Assembly (NCBI GenBank): GCA_029257385.1
Contig: JARIBS010000008.1
Coordinates: forward strand, 1-64,000
DNA length: 64,000 nt
Source of the DNA: Thiorhodococcus sp.
GTDB taxonomy: Bacteria > Pseudomonadota > Gammaproteobacteria > Chromatiales > Chromatiaceae
Reading direction: 5' to 3'
The translations under genes and the position numbers were made by a program. Each line of letters starts with the position of its first letter. The stretch's first letter is position 1. The notes under the pieces are model-generated. The model was given only the letters and a program-made list of their open reading frames with translations, had not been told where the DNA came from and made no database searches. Of the stretch, positions 63,617-64,000 are shown piece by piece.

Positions 63617-64000
63617 TCAACGTGCCCCTTCGCTCCAACTGTGATCGATCACCGCCCCGCCCAGGCACTCATCGCCAAGATAGAACACGACCGATTGTCC
63701 AGGCGTGACCGCTCGCTGAGGCGCCGCAAAACGCACCTCGCAGTGATCCGCACTGAGTGCCAGCACCGCACACGCTTGGAGCGGCTGGCGATGACGCAGA
63801 CGCGCGTGACAGTGCAATGGGAGCTGTCGCGGCGGATGACCGCTGATCCAGTGGGGTCTGATGGCATGCAGTGCATCCGACATCAACAGTGGGTGCTGGG
63901 TGTCCTGCACCAGGACGAGGGTATTGCGCTGGGCGTCTTTCGTGGCGACATACCAGGGCGCTTCCCGCCCGCTGGCCATGCCGCCTATACCGAGTCCCTG
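63617..64000 (-). CDS. mnmA: tRNA-specific 2-thiouridylase, C-terminal part (5' end outside the window)
   Basis: QGLGIGGMASGREAPWYVATKDAQRNTLVLVQDTQHPLLMSDALHA...CEVRFAAPQRAVTPGQSVVFYLGDECLGGAVI. Confidence 0.93.
   Translation of the reverse strand, partial: QGLGIGGMASGREAPWYVATKDAQRNTLVLVQDTQHPLLMSDALHAIRPHWISGHPPRQLPLHCHARLRHRQPLQACAVLALSADHCEVRFAAPQRAVTPGQSVVFYLGDECLGGAVIDHSWSEGAR

Overview
64-kb GC-rich chromosomal window. Inference: a purple sulfur gammaproteobacterium (Chromatiaceae-like), because a type-VI-like sulfide:quinone oxidoreductase sits among gammaproteobacterial housekeeping genes. Core content: TonB receptor/SbmA-like ABC/ChaN-like operon; tRNA cluster; folD; dapB; hrcA-grpE-dnaK-dnaJ with a perfect CIRCE; modABC; rpoH; psd; msrB; nadA; RND pump; hslO; holA-proA; SQR; nadD-rsfS-folA; apaH/apaG; and the mnmA 3' end. 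The most interesting region is about 4.6-13.8 kb: an apparent envelope-stress locus (PspA-like, membrane protein, sigma54 activator, XpaC-like, TelA) behind a sigma54-type promoter. It carries an in-frame TGA, a frameshift, and a 2.8-kb inverted-repeat-bounded insertion holding an orphan RHS toxin tip with a probable immunity gene, a VapBC-like pair and transposase remnants. Other leads: a 94-bp MITE with 14-bp TIRs and an 8-bp target duplication, a 52-aa ORF after SQR (too short for the ORF track), an orphan V-ATPase B subunit, an RND permease with an extra hydrophobic helix and a Lys/Pro tail, an initiator tRNA with a U1-U72 mismatch, and a hairpin covering the RND operon Shine-Dalgarno. All family names come from reading the translations; no database search was run.
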